From NCBI GenBank assembly GCA_964036275.1, contig OZ038438.1, forward strand, positions 4,036,978-4,100,977: a stretch of DNA of 64,000 bases, read 5' to 3'. Of this stretch, positions 36,801-48,165 are shown in pieces (the stretch's first letter is position 1; each line of letters opens with the position of its first letter). This DNA is from Litoditis marina (Eukaryota; Nematoda; Chromadorea; Rhabditida; Rhabditidae). The notes beneath the pieces were generated by a model. That model had not been told where the DNA came from and made no database searches. It saw only the letters and a program-made list of their open reading frames with translations. The position numbers were made by a program, and so were the translations under genes.

Positions 36801-39800
36801 AAGCGAATAAGTAGGCAGCGATTGGTTCATTTCATAACATAAAACACTATCCCAGTTTGATGAATGTTGATTTGTTCAAGTCATTCTAGTTGGCTCAATT
36901 TTGAGATTGTATTTATTACATTGTTATTGGTGTATTTTTTGTTTCCAGGTGTGTATGGTGTGTTGGACGAACGATGATAAGAACATTGTTGTTTCGGGAA
37001 CGGACTTCAGGAGTAAGTTTGACTGAAGTTTGAAAATTTAAAGGTTCCTGTCTGCCAAACATTTCGTATATTTTTTGTTTCACACGCACGCGTTATTGCT
37101 CTGCCGTTATAGTATGGTGGTAGTTGTTGGTTTACATAATGGCAGATATGTTATTTTGTTTTAGTCAGGATTTACGACTCGGAATCTGGGAAGGAGAAGC
37201 ATCGGTTGACCGGTCACAAGGCGGAAGCATTTCATCTGAAGCCGCATCCAATTCACCCAAATATCGTGTTTTCTTCGGCACACGATGGATTGTTGATGGT
37301 TTGTGTCTTGCCATCTTCCAATGCGTATTTAAACAGTTTAAAGGTTTGAGGTGGATTTGTTGTTGTGTTTGTAATCTTGATAAATTATAGATCTGGGATG
37401 TAGAATGTGGTCAGCTGTTGCGGAAATTCACGAGCGAAGTACAGGATGGACAGGTTCTGGTGGTTGCCGCAATTCTCGACTTGGCTATTACTCCGGACGG
37501 CACACGTGTAGCAACTGTTAGTTTTCTTCCACAATTATGTGAATAACGAAAGCTTGGTTCAAAATGCGCTTCATGTGGACTATGAATTATCGCAGCTTTC
37601 TAAAGCTAAGTTTTCCTTATCCTTGTTATATGAACGCCTCACAATATCAATTGAAACCTCATCAGACCAGTATTGTTGAGCAGTTCTCAAAACCATTAGT
37701 AAGTGTGGACGTGTGCCACTTTGGTGGGGTAGAGAATCACAGAGCTCTGTAGGAAGAAGGTCCCACTGTTTTGATTATTACAGGTTGACGATCTTGGACG
37801 GCTGACGATCTATGGTCTCGGGAGTAATGACGCGCATCTGGTTCCACGTGAACAGTTTTTCCTGGACGATTATGAGTACGTTTATGTGATGTTCGTCGTG
37901 AGCTTACCAAAATTTATGTTTGTGATATAGGTTATTCGTGAAATATCACTGCTGACCGTCATTACAGACCACTTGAAATGGATGAAAGTGGGTTTGGACT
38001 GGATATGGCAACTGGGCTGGCACCTCACTTGATGCCACCACCTATGCTGGTCAACATCGAGAAGGAGTTTCTTGAGAACAAATGGCAACACAAAGTTCCA
38101 GGAAAAGAGGTACGTACGTCTCCCATAGTGTTTAATGCATGGAACTACCCGACTTCTGTTAGTCCACGTCTTTTGAGAGAAACGACTGATTTTACGGATT
38201 ACGTCAAGCACCTTCTTAGTAACCCACATCGATCTTTCTACCCATCGATATTCTATTTTCGATGAAGGTTTGTGTGTGTCGTCAACTAGCTGAACCACCT
38301 GATTTCCGTCTGATCTGTTTGAACAGTAAATGAACTTCGCCGAGTACTCACGAAATAGAACTGTTTAATATTTCAGCGCGATCTCACAAATGTGACATGT
38401 CCCTGGTTGAACCGAAGTGTTATTCCGAAGTTATCTCCCCAGTCTCTTATTTCCTGGAGAGAAGTATGTTTATTATTTCATTTGGCGAGCAATCATTTTA
38501 TACATAAGAACAACGGCTTTTTCCTACCTTTCTTCAGTTTTCGGAGTATGTTTAAAAATGTTGGATAATATTGCGGATAATGAAAGTTGTAATTGGTCGA
38601 TGAGTACAAACTGATTGTGAGTTCACGGTCCCTGATTTATCCCTAACGCGTACTCGAACATTTATTTCAACTTGTTAGTTGTAGAAAGTATGCTTTCATT
38701 TCTGTAAGCATTGTTTGTTTAGGAGAAACTATCTATTCGTGATTTGGAGGACGCCGCCTTTGCTCAAGCATCCCAAAAAAGAGGCGATACGTCATTTTCT
38801 CATTTTCGTCCTGTCTCCCCTGATTTGATTGCTTCACCTAGCCGAGGTTGGCATTGTCAATTTATTTGGTATTAGTTGCAACTTTTCAGTTCATTGACTA
38901 ACTAGGCCAATTTCACATGCAACCGGGTTGCATGTAACCAAAAGGCAACCAGGTTGCATGTGTACAAATTTATTGGTTGCTTTCAAATGCAACCTGGTTG
39001 CATCTCGAATGAAACCTGGTTGCATCTCAAATGCAACCAAAATCAATTTACATAACCAAAAAGTCTCAGTTTTGACAAATTTGGTTGCATTGTTGCATTT
39101 GAAATGCAACCAATAATTTGGTACACATGCAATCCGGTTGCATGTGTAAACCACCGACTGACTATTTCTTCTTATCTTCACAGTTAATTCCTCTTCACTT
39201 TGTATGCTTTGTATTATAGAAATATTCATAAAAAAACTGTAACATGCGCATGAGACTACTTGTATGGTCACTCTTCCAATAGATGTTGCTTAGGTAGTGG
39301 TCGTGCTCGACCTGCGTCGTCCCGATCTGCTCCCAGACAACGTACAGCTCTACCCTCCCTTCAAGATGTCATCGCTGCACAGGACGCCAGACGAGCAACT
39401 ATGGCTATGGAAGGATATCGTAGTGAAGACGATGCAAGCTACAGGTACGAAACCTAATTCAAAGTAGGACGATTATGTGCTCCAATCTCGGCGCGTCAGT
39501 CCTTTAAACTGCAATTGAAAAGTGTATTGCACTTTAAAGGACTGAAGCGTCGAGATTGGAGCACATAATCGTCATTCTTTAAACCTCAACCCGGTAGTGT
39601 GCGTTTGTGAGTTGAATAGAGAAAGTCAAAAAGGTTACACGCGTCAGGTGCATTCGCTATGAACCATTGTTATTGCTCTGTTTGCAGTGGATCGAGTTCA
39701 TCGGACCAGGAAAGTGAGAATGCCGAAGGCACGAGCGATTCGGACTATTGCGCCGGCGATGAGCCGCGTGTGAGGAGAGAACCGTTGGAGGTACAGTTCT

Positions 39801-42800
39801 CATACACATACACCATACAACATATCTGTATATATATATATTTTGAGTCGCTTGTTCCGCTAAAGTTAGTCAGCTGATCTGAGGTAGTTGACTGCTCTTT
39901 TGCCAACTATGATAATCAGAAGATGTGGTTCAGAATGGCGAGTCATCTGAAGTGATAACAACGTCGTCTGGACGCCGCGTTCATCGACGTGTGCTGGATG
40001 GGGAGTCAGTGTCTACTGCTTCTACTTCACAAAGCACTCAGCGAGTCAGGAGGAAACGTCAAGTGAGTTCTGTGCTAGGTGATACAGAGAGATTATCTCG
40101 TAGTGAGAATCAATGCTATTAGAGCATTTTATACTCCACCATGAAGTCTTCAATGAAGGAAACGGACCAAGAAAAAGTCACAAGAAGCTGCTTCTACAAA
40201 GTTCTGGGACATGTAAGATTAACTCGTAACGAAGCGACGTGAATAAATAAATATGAAATGAAATATGAGATTGTAATATCCCGTTGAAACAGGTGGGCGA
40301 CGTGTCGGCCGCGGAGGAGGAAAGAGAGAATTCGGAAGATGCTGCTGGTACGTCTGCAGTTAATACTGCAGAAACAACTGGCAACACTCTCAGAAGAAAA
40401 ATGAAAAAAGGTGACTTTTCTTTATTTTTCATCGGTCTTCATGTTTCTTTCGCTATCACAGAACTACTTACTATTTACTCGACCGACATTATTTCGTTCC
40501 GTTACAACTCCAAAAAGAAGTATCGAGTATCCTATTTTTTGCAGACGAGTCTCTGAACTCATTTCCTGACATGATGCGATGCACTCGACGACGTCGTTTT
40601 CCCTATATTGCCCAATTGGGTGATAGAGTTGTTTACTGTAAACAAGGCCATGCACGCTATATCGAACAAGTGGATTCCATGAAGCTATATCCAATCAGTA
40701 ACAGGATGCGGCCCAGGTATTGTGTTCTTTGGTACACAGGCGTAGTCTTACATTCTAAATGTTCTGGGTACACCTGAATGCGAGTTTCACTGGTTGATCG
40801 GAATGGAACAAATCCTCCTCGCGATTCGCTTGCGCGACAAGGGTGTTTAATTGATTTGACTTGTGTTGTTTAGTGTTTTCACTCGGAGGTGCAGATCCTA
40901 TCTTAAAGCATGTAGAAATGCGCGTTTCTTCGAGAGAAATAACTCCTGGACTTTTCAACCCTCCTAACATAGTTTAGCCGGCTAGACGATGACGTTTAAT
41001 ATTATGATGTTAACTATATCCTTTAGACCAGAATTGTGTGCGGAAGAGTTTTGTGTGGTTGAGGAAGTGAAGTATATTCGGAAACCATACCGACTGACCG
41101 TTATTCGTCTCGCTCAAGAAGACAGGCAGGGTCACAAGACCGGGCTGGCCTTCACCGTCAAGTATGTGTTTTTTCCACCATCAACCTGTGCGATCTGGGT
41201 CTCGTTCCCTTCGTACCTATCACCTAAATATGCCATAAACTCTAGATGTGATAACACTCCTACGTATATGATAATGAGATATGTATGTAAGGTAGTACAA
41301 TCTAGTAGGCGTTTTTTTTTAAACAAAAGTTTGCTAAAAAGCTGGTTTTTTAATCTAAGACCGCTCGTTTGTATATGTTCTAAAAACTGGAATACGTGTG
41401 TACTAGGTTTATTTTCAGGTTGCATGATTTAGCTAATAGTCCAGACTTCCTCCTGCTTCGGTATCATTATGATTTATCGATTGCCTATCATATGAGAGAG
41501 GGTGATGAGATTGAATCGATCCTTGATGGACATTGGTGGACGGGAACTGTTACAAGAAGACAGCCAAGAGACGAAGATCATCCCATGTATGTTTTTAGCA
41601 ACTTTTCACGTTTTCATCTAGATTGTGTTGCAAAATACCTAGAGGAGCGCAATTTTGTTTAAACCAAAAAAACTTTCAAACATCTATATTTTCACGCCTT
41701 AGCAAACTGTGATGAGTTCCGATCCAAACTGCAATGTTCTTGATTCCATTCGGCATTTTATGTGTTGTTTTGATTAGGTCGAACTGGATTTGTCTGATGA
41801 TTAGATGGGATAATGGAGAGGATGACATTGTCAGTCCCTGGGATTGTCAACCGAAAGCACCTGGAAGGAAGTCGAGTGAGTTACTGTCTTTCAATTGTAC
41901 CCTTCTACTTTGCCATTTTCAAATGACTGCCAGCTAATGCATTGATGTTATTCGGAATTCATCAAATCACTCACATAGAAAAATAATTTTGAATTTTAGA
42001 AGTTTTTAAATCTTGCATTTTTAATTCTTTAAAGTTTTGTCATTGTCAGCCTTCATTTTATGGGAAACAGCCTTATAATTGATGATACAGCCGTTGTCGC
42101 AACTGAGGCTGACGAAGTTCAGTTTGGAGATTACCCGCCTGTCGAGGGAGATTGGCCTGGATCGGACACTCCCGCAGCCAATAAAGAGGTTGGTTGTTCC
42201 GTCTCTTTATATATTGAAGTCGGTCTTCAATCTTTATATATAGGAAATAACGTAGCCTTGTTGTTACCTCAGAATTGTTTTATAATTATAACAATCGAAG
42301 GCATGGTTTTATTATTACAATCATAGCTAAACATGTATAAATATTAGGGTTGTTGATCGAGTTTTCCGAATTTCGAGTTTTTATAAATTTTGAGTTTTTT
42401 TGAGTTTTGAAACTCGAATTTTCGAGTTTTTCGAGTTCTAGTTGAACAAAAACTCGAGTTTTTCGAGTTCGAGTTTTCCGAAATTCGAGTTTTTCGAGTT
42501 TCGAGTTTTTAGAAAATTCGAGTTTCGAGTTGAACTCGAAACTCGAATTTTCGAGTTTTTCGAGTTCGAGTTTCATTTCTAACAACCCTAATAAATATGT
42601 CATGGAACAATCATAGTTTGCAAGAATTATGAGTCGAGACCATCACTTTATTCATAAGAACAGCTGTAGTCCCGCAATGAGACATTTTGTGATTTATGTG
42701 CCATATTGCAACAATATGGCGTGAATGAATAAATCTTGGAATCTTGAAAATGTCAATTCAGTCGTGCTGCCGTCGTCTGATTGCTGGTATAAATCAGCTG

Positions 42801-45800
42801 GTCCTGATCACTACGGTGAAACCATTTTCCACTCCCGTCTGTCTCGCCGACTTCCCACATTACGCCGCCTGCGTCGACTACTGTATTGATCTCGACACTG
42901 TATGCGAACGGCTACAAAATAGGATGTACCGGTTCGTCTTCGCTTTGGATTACTCTTTCAAGTTGCTAGTGTTGTATTTCAACGAAGTGGTCACCGTCCA
43001 TTGGGTTTTCATACACCGCATTGGTCTCTTAGAAGATGGAGGGTTGCGAACTATGTTTTATGAAAAGTAAGGGAGACGAGTTGAAAAACATTTCATACAA
43101 AACTTCTAAAAATTGATGAAAATCACCCTTTTAGAAATAGAGGGGTTGCGACTGTATGGGTTTGATTAATGAATAAAAGTTCATTCCCTCACTAAGATGT
43201 AATCCCCACCTATCTGTCTCGAATAATCATAGATGTTGATTACAGAAGGATGTTGTCAGTCCAGCAGGACATTCGCTTCATTGCTCTCGCTGCCGAACAG
43301 TTCAACGAACCCTCTAGTGTCATCGTTCATAACTCCCGCATTTTGGTTGAAACACTCATCCGCTTCTCGGAGTAGGTTTCAGATTACTATACTTTTAGTG
43401 CGGATCATATTTTTTGGACAGAGAGCTGCTAGCCACTTTGCACTTTCCAGCCGATTTTCTTTGTCACTTTCCGCCAATTTTTTTGTCTCGTTTTTCTCTT
43501 CAGTTGCCAATCCTGATTTCTTTTGTTTCAGGGATCAAACCATGACTGAATCTGAAATAACTTCCCTTTATGAAAGCTTGCTGTTCGAGCTTCCAGTCGA
43601 GGAAATTCAGGAATACAGACGTCCTCAGCGACCAAGACTGAGTATAGGTGTGGATTCATTTAAATATGTAAATTTTTTTATAGATAAGGTTGCATGGTTC
43701 GATGATTACCCTAAGATATTGTATGCTGTGCAATCTGCAATGATTTGCACCAACAAATGTATCGCCCATGGAAGATCTAGAATCTTTGGAAAATGTCAGA
43801 ATACTATCAGATCGTTTGGCATGTTTCGGTGGCTTGTGATGTGTGGTTGGGTGGTGTCTCGTGTTATTATGATGGTACGTTTCAGATCCGGCGGTGGTAG
43901 AAATGATCGCGACTGCGGAAAAGAGGGGCGACAGGACGCAGCCTGGCTGGGTGGTCGAAACAGGAGCTGTCATCGATTCTATCATGCAACACCCTTCAGC
44001 CATCCATTTTTCCAGTCCTGAGTCTACGACCAACCAGGTGATTCGAATTGAGACCGTTCATTACACAAAGGTGGCGCAATGTTTCTTTTTGCCTAGTTTG
44101 CATGAGTGTATTCAAATATATTACGACAAGAACTATTAAAAATTGTGTAGTTTTCTACCGTTCTTTTGTACATAATCTTGTTTTTGCAGGAAGTAAGGGA
44201 GGTGCTGATCGCAAACGGTGGGCTTCGAAGTATCAGGGATAGTCTGGCATCCTTCTCAGATCCAGCGGATGTTCTGGAACGGATACATTCGCTCATGGAG
44301 ATTTGCAAAGAAGCAATAGATGATAATCAGTCTCGAGTACGTTTATTTATTTATCTACATTCAAAGAATGTGGCACTCGTGGGCTGCATGCTTTATGGCA
44401 ATGTGGCTTTTATAGCGCGTTCGTCCGGTATGACTATTTTTTTTCTAATATCCTGTTTCTGTTAGCCTAATTCGTGGTTTACTGCGGTTGTAGTCTAGTG
44501 TATCATTGGTGTTTCAGCTGCACGACTCTGCTATACAAGTGTATCGACTCGCATCTGATCGGATAAACCCAATCTCGCAAGAGTATCAGAGAATCGTGAA
44601 TACGGTGGCACTGCTCGGGGGAAGGGAGTTGAGAAGACGGCAGAGACATGAACGAAGAAACGCATACAATACACGAAGGTTTGCTGACACCATATCCAAT
44701 TATAATCGTGTCCACCTACTTTCCCACCCTCTATATGGCATTGTAAGTAGGGGACATAATCGATATGAGAATGTAAAGATTTAGTCGCTGTTAGGTTTCT
44801 AAATGAAACGTGAAAAATAATTTTTGCTCTGGTTTCAGCTCTGGCGCGCCTAGGTTTTCTGCTCGACAGGAGGGAACTAGTCGGGACAGACATGCTGGCG
44901 TAGGTGAAGATGTTTCATCTACCTCAACCACCGTTCTACGCAGTCTACGAAAGAAATCTATGACCGGTAAGTGAGTAAATAAACAGATGTGTACTAAGAT
45001 TACTAAGGAATTAATTTAAATAAAATAAAGTAAACTAGAATTCATTTATTACATAAATGAGTATATAAGCAAGAAATAATTAGTTAATTAATGATTAAGT
45101 TTAAAGTTACACTAGTTTCGGCCTCTGCACCTCCACGATGTCTTAGGGTAGTGTTATTAAACCCACAAATCCCATCGCATACCAGTTGTGAAGAAGGTTA
45201 GACCTACGTTTCTTAAGATCTAATGCTAATGGTTGTATATTCACCACAATCTGGGTTTAACAATGGTTGAACAGCATTGATAGTTTCATGGAGTCATGTT
45301 ATCGCAAATTCAACACTCCATTCTTATGACTAGCTATTCCACAAAATTAAAACTACAGCTTTCTGATTAATATTACAAGAAAGTTGAGCATTGAAGTTCA
45401 AAACATGCATGGTGGGTGATTTGGATTCATCACACTACATTAATAGGTCACACAAACTCGGATATCGAGAATGCACCTTGCTCCTCTCGTCTTCTGGCAC
45501 AGTCAAGTAGTGATGAAAGTGGATATTCGAAACAGGCAGAAGCGCCGAAGACTACTGGGGTTAGTTCTTCGCATTCATAATAGAGTTGGTTCACCACACG
45601 AAAACTATTTTAATCTGTAGGGAAACCGAAACACTATTATTCAACTATAGTACGCAACAGCCAACAGTGAAGCGATACGGAGAAAGAATGTTAGTTTCAT
45701 TTAGCTTCGATGTCTGTCAAGATATCACATCACTACGTAAGAAAGTTCGTTTAGTAATTGTTCTATTGGAAGTATTTTAAGTAGCATGACGAGGATAAGA

Positions 45801-47363
45801 TGCTATGAGTTATGAACAGTGAATAACTTGTTTTGTAGGGCAGAGTGATTTAAGGATGCCAAAGTGAAATTCGTGACTGGCGCGCTTGTTGACTGTACTT
45901 CGTCGAAAGAAAACATTCCATTTCTCTCTTATATCGTATTTATTATAAAATAGTTATAATATTTTCAGCAGCCCAGTTCGACTGGTGCAGCTCATACATC
46001 TGGAGTGGCACTCGGAAATGTTCGTAGGAATCAAGCTCAAGTACCCAAGCAGCCTCTGAATGTTGTGGAGGATTCGAAAAAACAACATCAGGTCAGTTAA
46101 CATATATAGTTTGAACTATGGCGTTTCTTCGCGTATGGTATCATCAAGTTGTTCTGATGATAGCCTAACTAGCTCGAGGGCTATACAGTGTGACTCACAG
46201 GCGCTCACTCTCGGTTCACTTGAACAAGCCTCTTCGTAGGTCTAATTATTTAATTTCTGATTTTTCTGAGCGATTTTTTACGGCACAAATGTTTGTGCTT
46301 GTTTATTGCAGTCTTTCTTTGAAAGATGACTTATCCAAAGCAATATTCATGTTTCTATGCGGAATAATTCTTTAATTTATAGACTTCCGTACGGCTCCTT
46401 CAGCAGTCAGCCGCTTCACACTCAAATACACCCGAACAATCGAGCAGTCGAGAAGGTATTCTTCTTACGCAATCATACACAGTTCTATTCAATAGGAAAA
46501 ATTGACAGATTTCGTTTAAGTAGAACAATGTATTCATCATGCGGTCTGCAAACGTTTGCATTCATGACATCTATCAGAAAAGAGCAGGTCTTTTTTTAAA
46601 GAGACTGCATTTCCTCTAGTGTGCCTCAAAGAGAGACCGGTTCGCCTGTGAAATAGCCGGTAATATTTCGAGCTAGTTATGACTGATAAAAGAGTTTTTC
46701 GTGTGAAATTTCTTTCACAACAACAATAAAATAAATGTTTGAGGTTCGTATGAGGAAAGTGTGAATGGAAAGTGCCGACAAGCGCGTTATAGCACTCGTT
46801 CACGGTGGGTTTTCTTCCCATTCTATTCGTTTGGTCTTTTTTTAACATGCATCGCTGACTTCTTCAGGAAAGACTACAATAAGAAAACTGTTCTCAAGCT
46901 GTTCTATTTTGTTTTAGAATGTTCAATCTCGTATTCTTTTTTCTGTTGTTGAGTTGATTCGTGGAAAGCGAAGTGCTCCTAGGTCTCGTAGGTTCAGTCG
47001 CGAATGTACAGTACACGGATCGATTGATAGAGGGTAGATCGATAACCATGACTTGCATGCTCGTGTCTTTGCTAACCAGCCGCTGAAAGTATTAACCCAC
47101 GATGTGACATTGTGAGTTTATACGAGCTAGGTTGGGGTTTAAAATTGGAGTATTAATATGTTGTTTGCAGGAAACGCCAACGCGTGATATCAGAAAGTAG
47201 TGGCGATGATGATATGAAAGAAGAAGATGTGGCTACCTCACAGCGTTCGGTCAGACGAACAACCCGATCAACACGCAATTATCAGGAAGACAGTGAAGAA
47301 GATTACCCGAAGGAGAGCGTCAGTCAGCGGGGGAGGGTCAGAAGAATAAGAAAGTTCTCATAG
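30830..47363 (+). CDS. PHIP: BRWD/PHIP-family WD-repeat and bromodomain protein
   Basis: Chromatin reader and CUL4-DDB1 substrate-receptor family, nuclear. I resolve 41 exons with consistent phase, about 1,600 residues, including 30830-30890, 31159-31247, 31557-31616, 31973-32093, 32412-32481, 32795-32954, 35050-35198, 37165-37298, 40545-40716, 42762-42931, 43246-43371, 43886-44037, 44190-44336, 46744-46804 and 47171-47363. Order: an N-terminal helical region, an eight-bladed WD40 propeller (ADDCTIKAWDV, GGADKHIRVWSL, SSAHDGLLMIWDVE), the family motif APHLMPPPML, a Ser/Arg-rich linker, a cryptotudor-like region (LGDRVVYCKQGH, LDGHWWTGTV), then two bromodomains. Bromodomain 1 keeps FNEP with its asparagine. 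Bromodomain 2 is degenerate. The tail is basic. Exon 23 (40159-40212) is the least certain. Paralogue choice (PHIP versus BRWD1/3) is not resolved. Confidence 0.93.
30920..30975. repeat. Short direct repeat in BRWD intron 1
   Basis: TTCCGTTGGTAACGCGTGT occurs twice in tandem, separated by a few bases. Confidence 0.7.
31843..31971. mobile_element. MITE family B (TTAAAGAAGGAC termini), copy 1, at a BRWD splice acceptor
   Basis: Outer arms TAAAGTAGGACCATTACGTG / ..CTTCCTTCTTTAA surround an inner palindrome built on GTCCTTTAAACTGCAATACA. It matches copies at 39460-39582 and 57777-57900. Its right end CTTCCTTCTTTAA runs directly into the G that completes the acceptor of BRWD exon 4 (31973). Confidence 0.85.
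33031..34930 (-). mobile_element. RTE-clade non-LTR retrotransposon, 5'-truncated, antisense in BRWD intron 6
   Basis: Contains a reverse transcriptase ORF and, at its 3' side, a very short UTR ending in three tandem ATTCAAG units (plus strand 33031-33051; element strand CTTGAAT). Short 3' tandem repeats instead of poly(A) are typical of RTE elements. No apurinic endonuclease domain is present, so the 5' part is missing. It lies wholly inside the intron between BRWD exons 32795-32954 and 35050-35198, in the opposite orientation. No clear target-site duplication was found by eye. Confidence 0.85.
33067..34923 (-). CDS. RTE-type reverse transcriptase (618 aa, endonuclease domain missing)
   Basis: An uninterrupted 618-codon ORF. 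RT motifs in order: LLFKKGDVADISNYRPITLL (blocks 1-2), QMGFRKQYGTADNI, the first catalytic aspartate in AVDLAKAFDSVEH, RGVRQGDVISPRLFTL, the FADD catalytic box in THIMFADDCLLFA, and the downstream thumb (KYLGVTISIDGDW). The C-terminal part contains RGRPLVRWRDD, common in nematode RTE elements. The lack of stops or frameshifts over 1.86 kb suggests a young insertion, but without the N-terminal endonuclease it should not be autonomous. The ATG at 34923 may be only an internal methionine of the full protein. Confidence 0.93.
   Translation of the reverse strand: MMSDNSPLGRIRYTLASKAARISRKEDIRLRRETRLKHAIDKGTSLKNVMKDGKGSRKKLVHLRDVDGNLKNDSVAISGIVKKFYDKLYSTRRLTIAPAVNAAEPVPLFLESEILQAIRQSSTGTSPGIDNIPPEAMRWSSTAITKDVTTLFNEILSNGALPAEMMMSKTILLFKKGDVADISNYRPITLLNTMYKMLSRCILNRLEPLMEEQMSEEQMGFRKQYGTADNIHIVRQVIEKSREYRLPLFLCAVDLAKAFDSVEHCSIWSSLEKIGAHPQLVKVLQNIYTSAISTIEVNGTKIEVDIKRGVRQGDVISPRLFTLVLDLALRKVDWSSTGLRVNGRRLTHIMFADDCLLFAPNKRTLRRMMAEFSDACDEVGLKINPNKSEYLNNQNDNTPLKFRGSELHPKSDVKYLGVTISIDGDWSKEIRRRISSGWAGFNTYRSILKAKSFPMSMKRKLFNSVILPRLLYGCESWAVSKSPMNQLRVVQRKMERAMLNIHLQDRLSSTVIRGITRLKDVAEEAASLKYNFAYRLAHMSPERWSLAVSEWRPFNRKRVRGRPLVRWRDDLVEAVRSYNRTVRRGRVRPPNIRGEEIFRVCRDKNIWRAVKEHHLETI
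35503..35692. repeat. Tandem duplication in BRWD intron 8, about 113 bp period
   Basis: GCTATTTGATT..AGTTT..GACTTGTTTCACT..AAAAAC.ACCATATT.CTCG.T.TATCAAGTCA..AATATG occurs twice in tandem with modest divergence. The second copy ends next to the acceptor of the exon starting at 35700, so the first contains a decoy of the sequence just upstream of the acceptor. Confidence 0.7.
38912..39155. repeat. Nested palindrome built on ATGCAACC/GGTTGCAT, BRWD intron 19
   Basis: ATGCAACC and GGTTGCAT, often joined as ATGCAACCTGGTTGCAT, occur about a dozen times over 240 bp. The whole region is also an imperfect inverted repeat: left CACATGCAACCGGGTTGCATGT, right ACATGCAATCCGGTTGCATG. Probably a foldback element. 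Confidence 0.75.
39460..39582. mobile_element. MITE family B, copy 2
   Basis: AAAGTAGGACGATTATGTGC..CTCCAATC, an inner CAGTCCTTTAAACTGCAATT palindrome, and the inverted end GATTGGAGCACATAATCGTC..ATTCTTTAA. It lies in BRWD intron 20. Confidence 0.85.
42348..42592. repeat. TCGAGTTT-type satellite-like repeat in BRWD intron 29
   Basis: About 240 bp of repeated CGAGTTTTT / TTCGAG units, with a partly mirrored AACTCGAA block near the end. It creates artificial Leu/Glu/Lys-rich ORFs on the minus strand. Confidence 0.85.
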
Positions 47364-48165
47364 CTATCCACCGAGGTACATCCGTTTCACTAATGTTTTA
47401 TAGCTGACACGGCTACAGCTGGTTTTATTAAGATTCAACTTTTTATTGTATAATATATGTGCAGAAATAATTTTTTTCAATAATGGGTTTGACTTTTGGA
47501 GAGTTTCTCTTTTTCATCGCGGGTTGCTTTGTTGTTGTTCGACTCGAATGTTTCTGTTCCGAGTTATTTGCTCATTTTTAAAACGAAGTTGTACAATGTA
47601 ATTTCTTGTTAACTTTTTGTCATCTCTGTGATCTTTTAGAGCCAGCTAGTGATATTTTTTCAACATTTGTAGGAATATATAATTCTGTTTCATAATTCTT
47701 GTTCATGAATTCTGTAACGAGTGACCAGTACTTGATGCCGGACGTTTTTACAGTAGGTGGTTTGGGGTCGAAGTTTTTTAACCGGAACTCTGTTATCATT
47801 ACTTGCGAAACTTACTTAACACGCCACGCCCACTTGGAAGACGCTATTCGGTTTCTGGTCATTCCTGTCCTCTGACACGTTTAGTGTACGGCATGCATTT
47901 TTCTTTCAAATTTCTTCAGGACGACTTTTCATATTGGTTTTACACAATGTTGTGTTTTTTGTTTCGCTCAATCTCGATGTTCTCATTTCATCCCAGAATC
48001 CTTCAATCTCGAAATAAATTTCAGAACTTTACAGTTGCAATACAGTAGTCGTTTGACAAGTCAACCGCTTGCACCAATATCTTGTACTCATCCGTTTTCA
48101 TGTATAATTCTCAGTTTTCGGGTCAACATGAGTAAATAGTTCTAGTGGTGCACCGGCCGGTCAGA
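47364..48165 (+). promoter_or_regulatory. Gap between BRWD and HINFP
   Basis: 802 nt on the plus strand. AATAAA lies at 48013-48018. A TAGTTCTAG acceptor candidate ends about 125 nt later, near 48144, shortly before the HINFP ATG. No gene recognised. Confidence 0.45.

Noticed and set aside
42286..42603. Leu/Glu/Lys-rich minus-strand ORF of 105 codons
   Set aside because: It is a translation of the TCGAGTTT repeat block.
43233..44021. 262-codon plus-strand ORF
   Set aside because: It runs across three BRWD exons in the wrong frame and through two introns. The bromodomain exons in the same interval explain the conservation.
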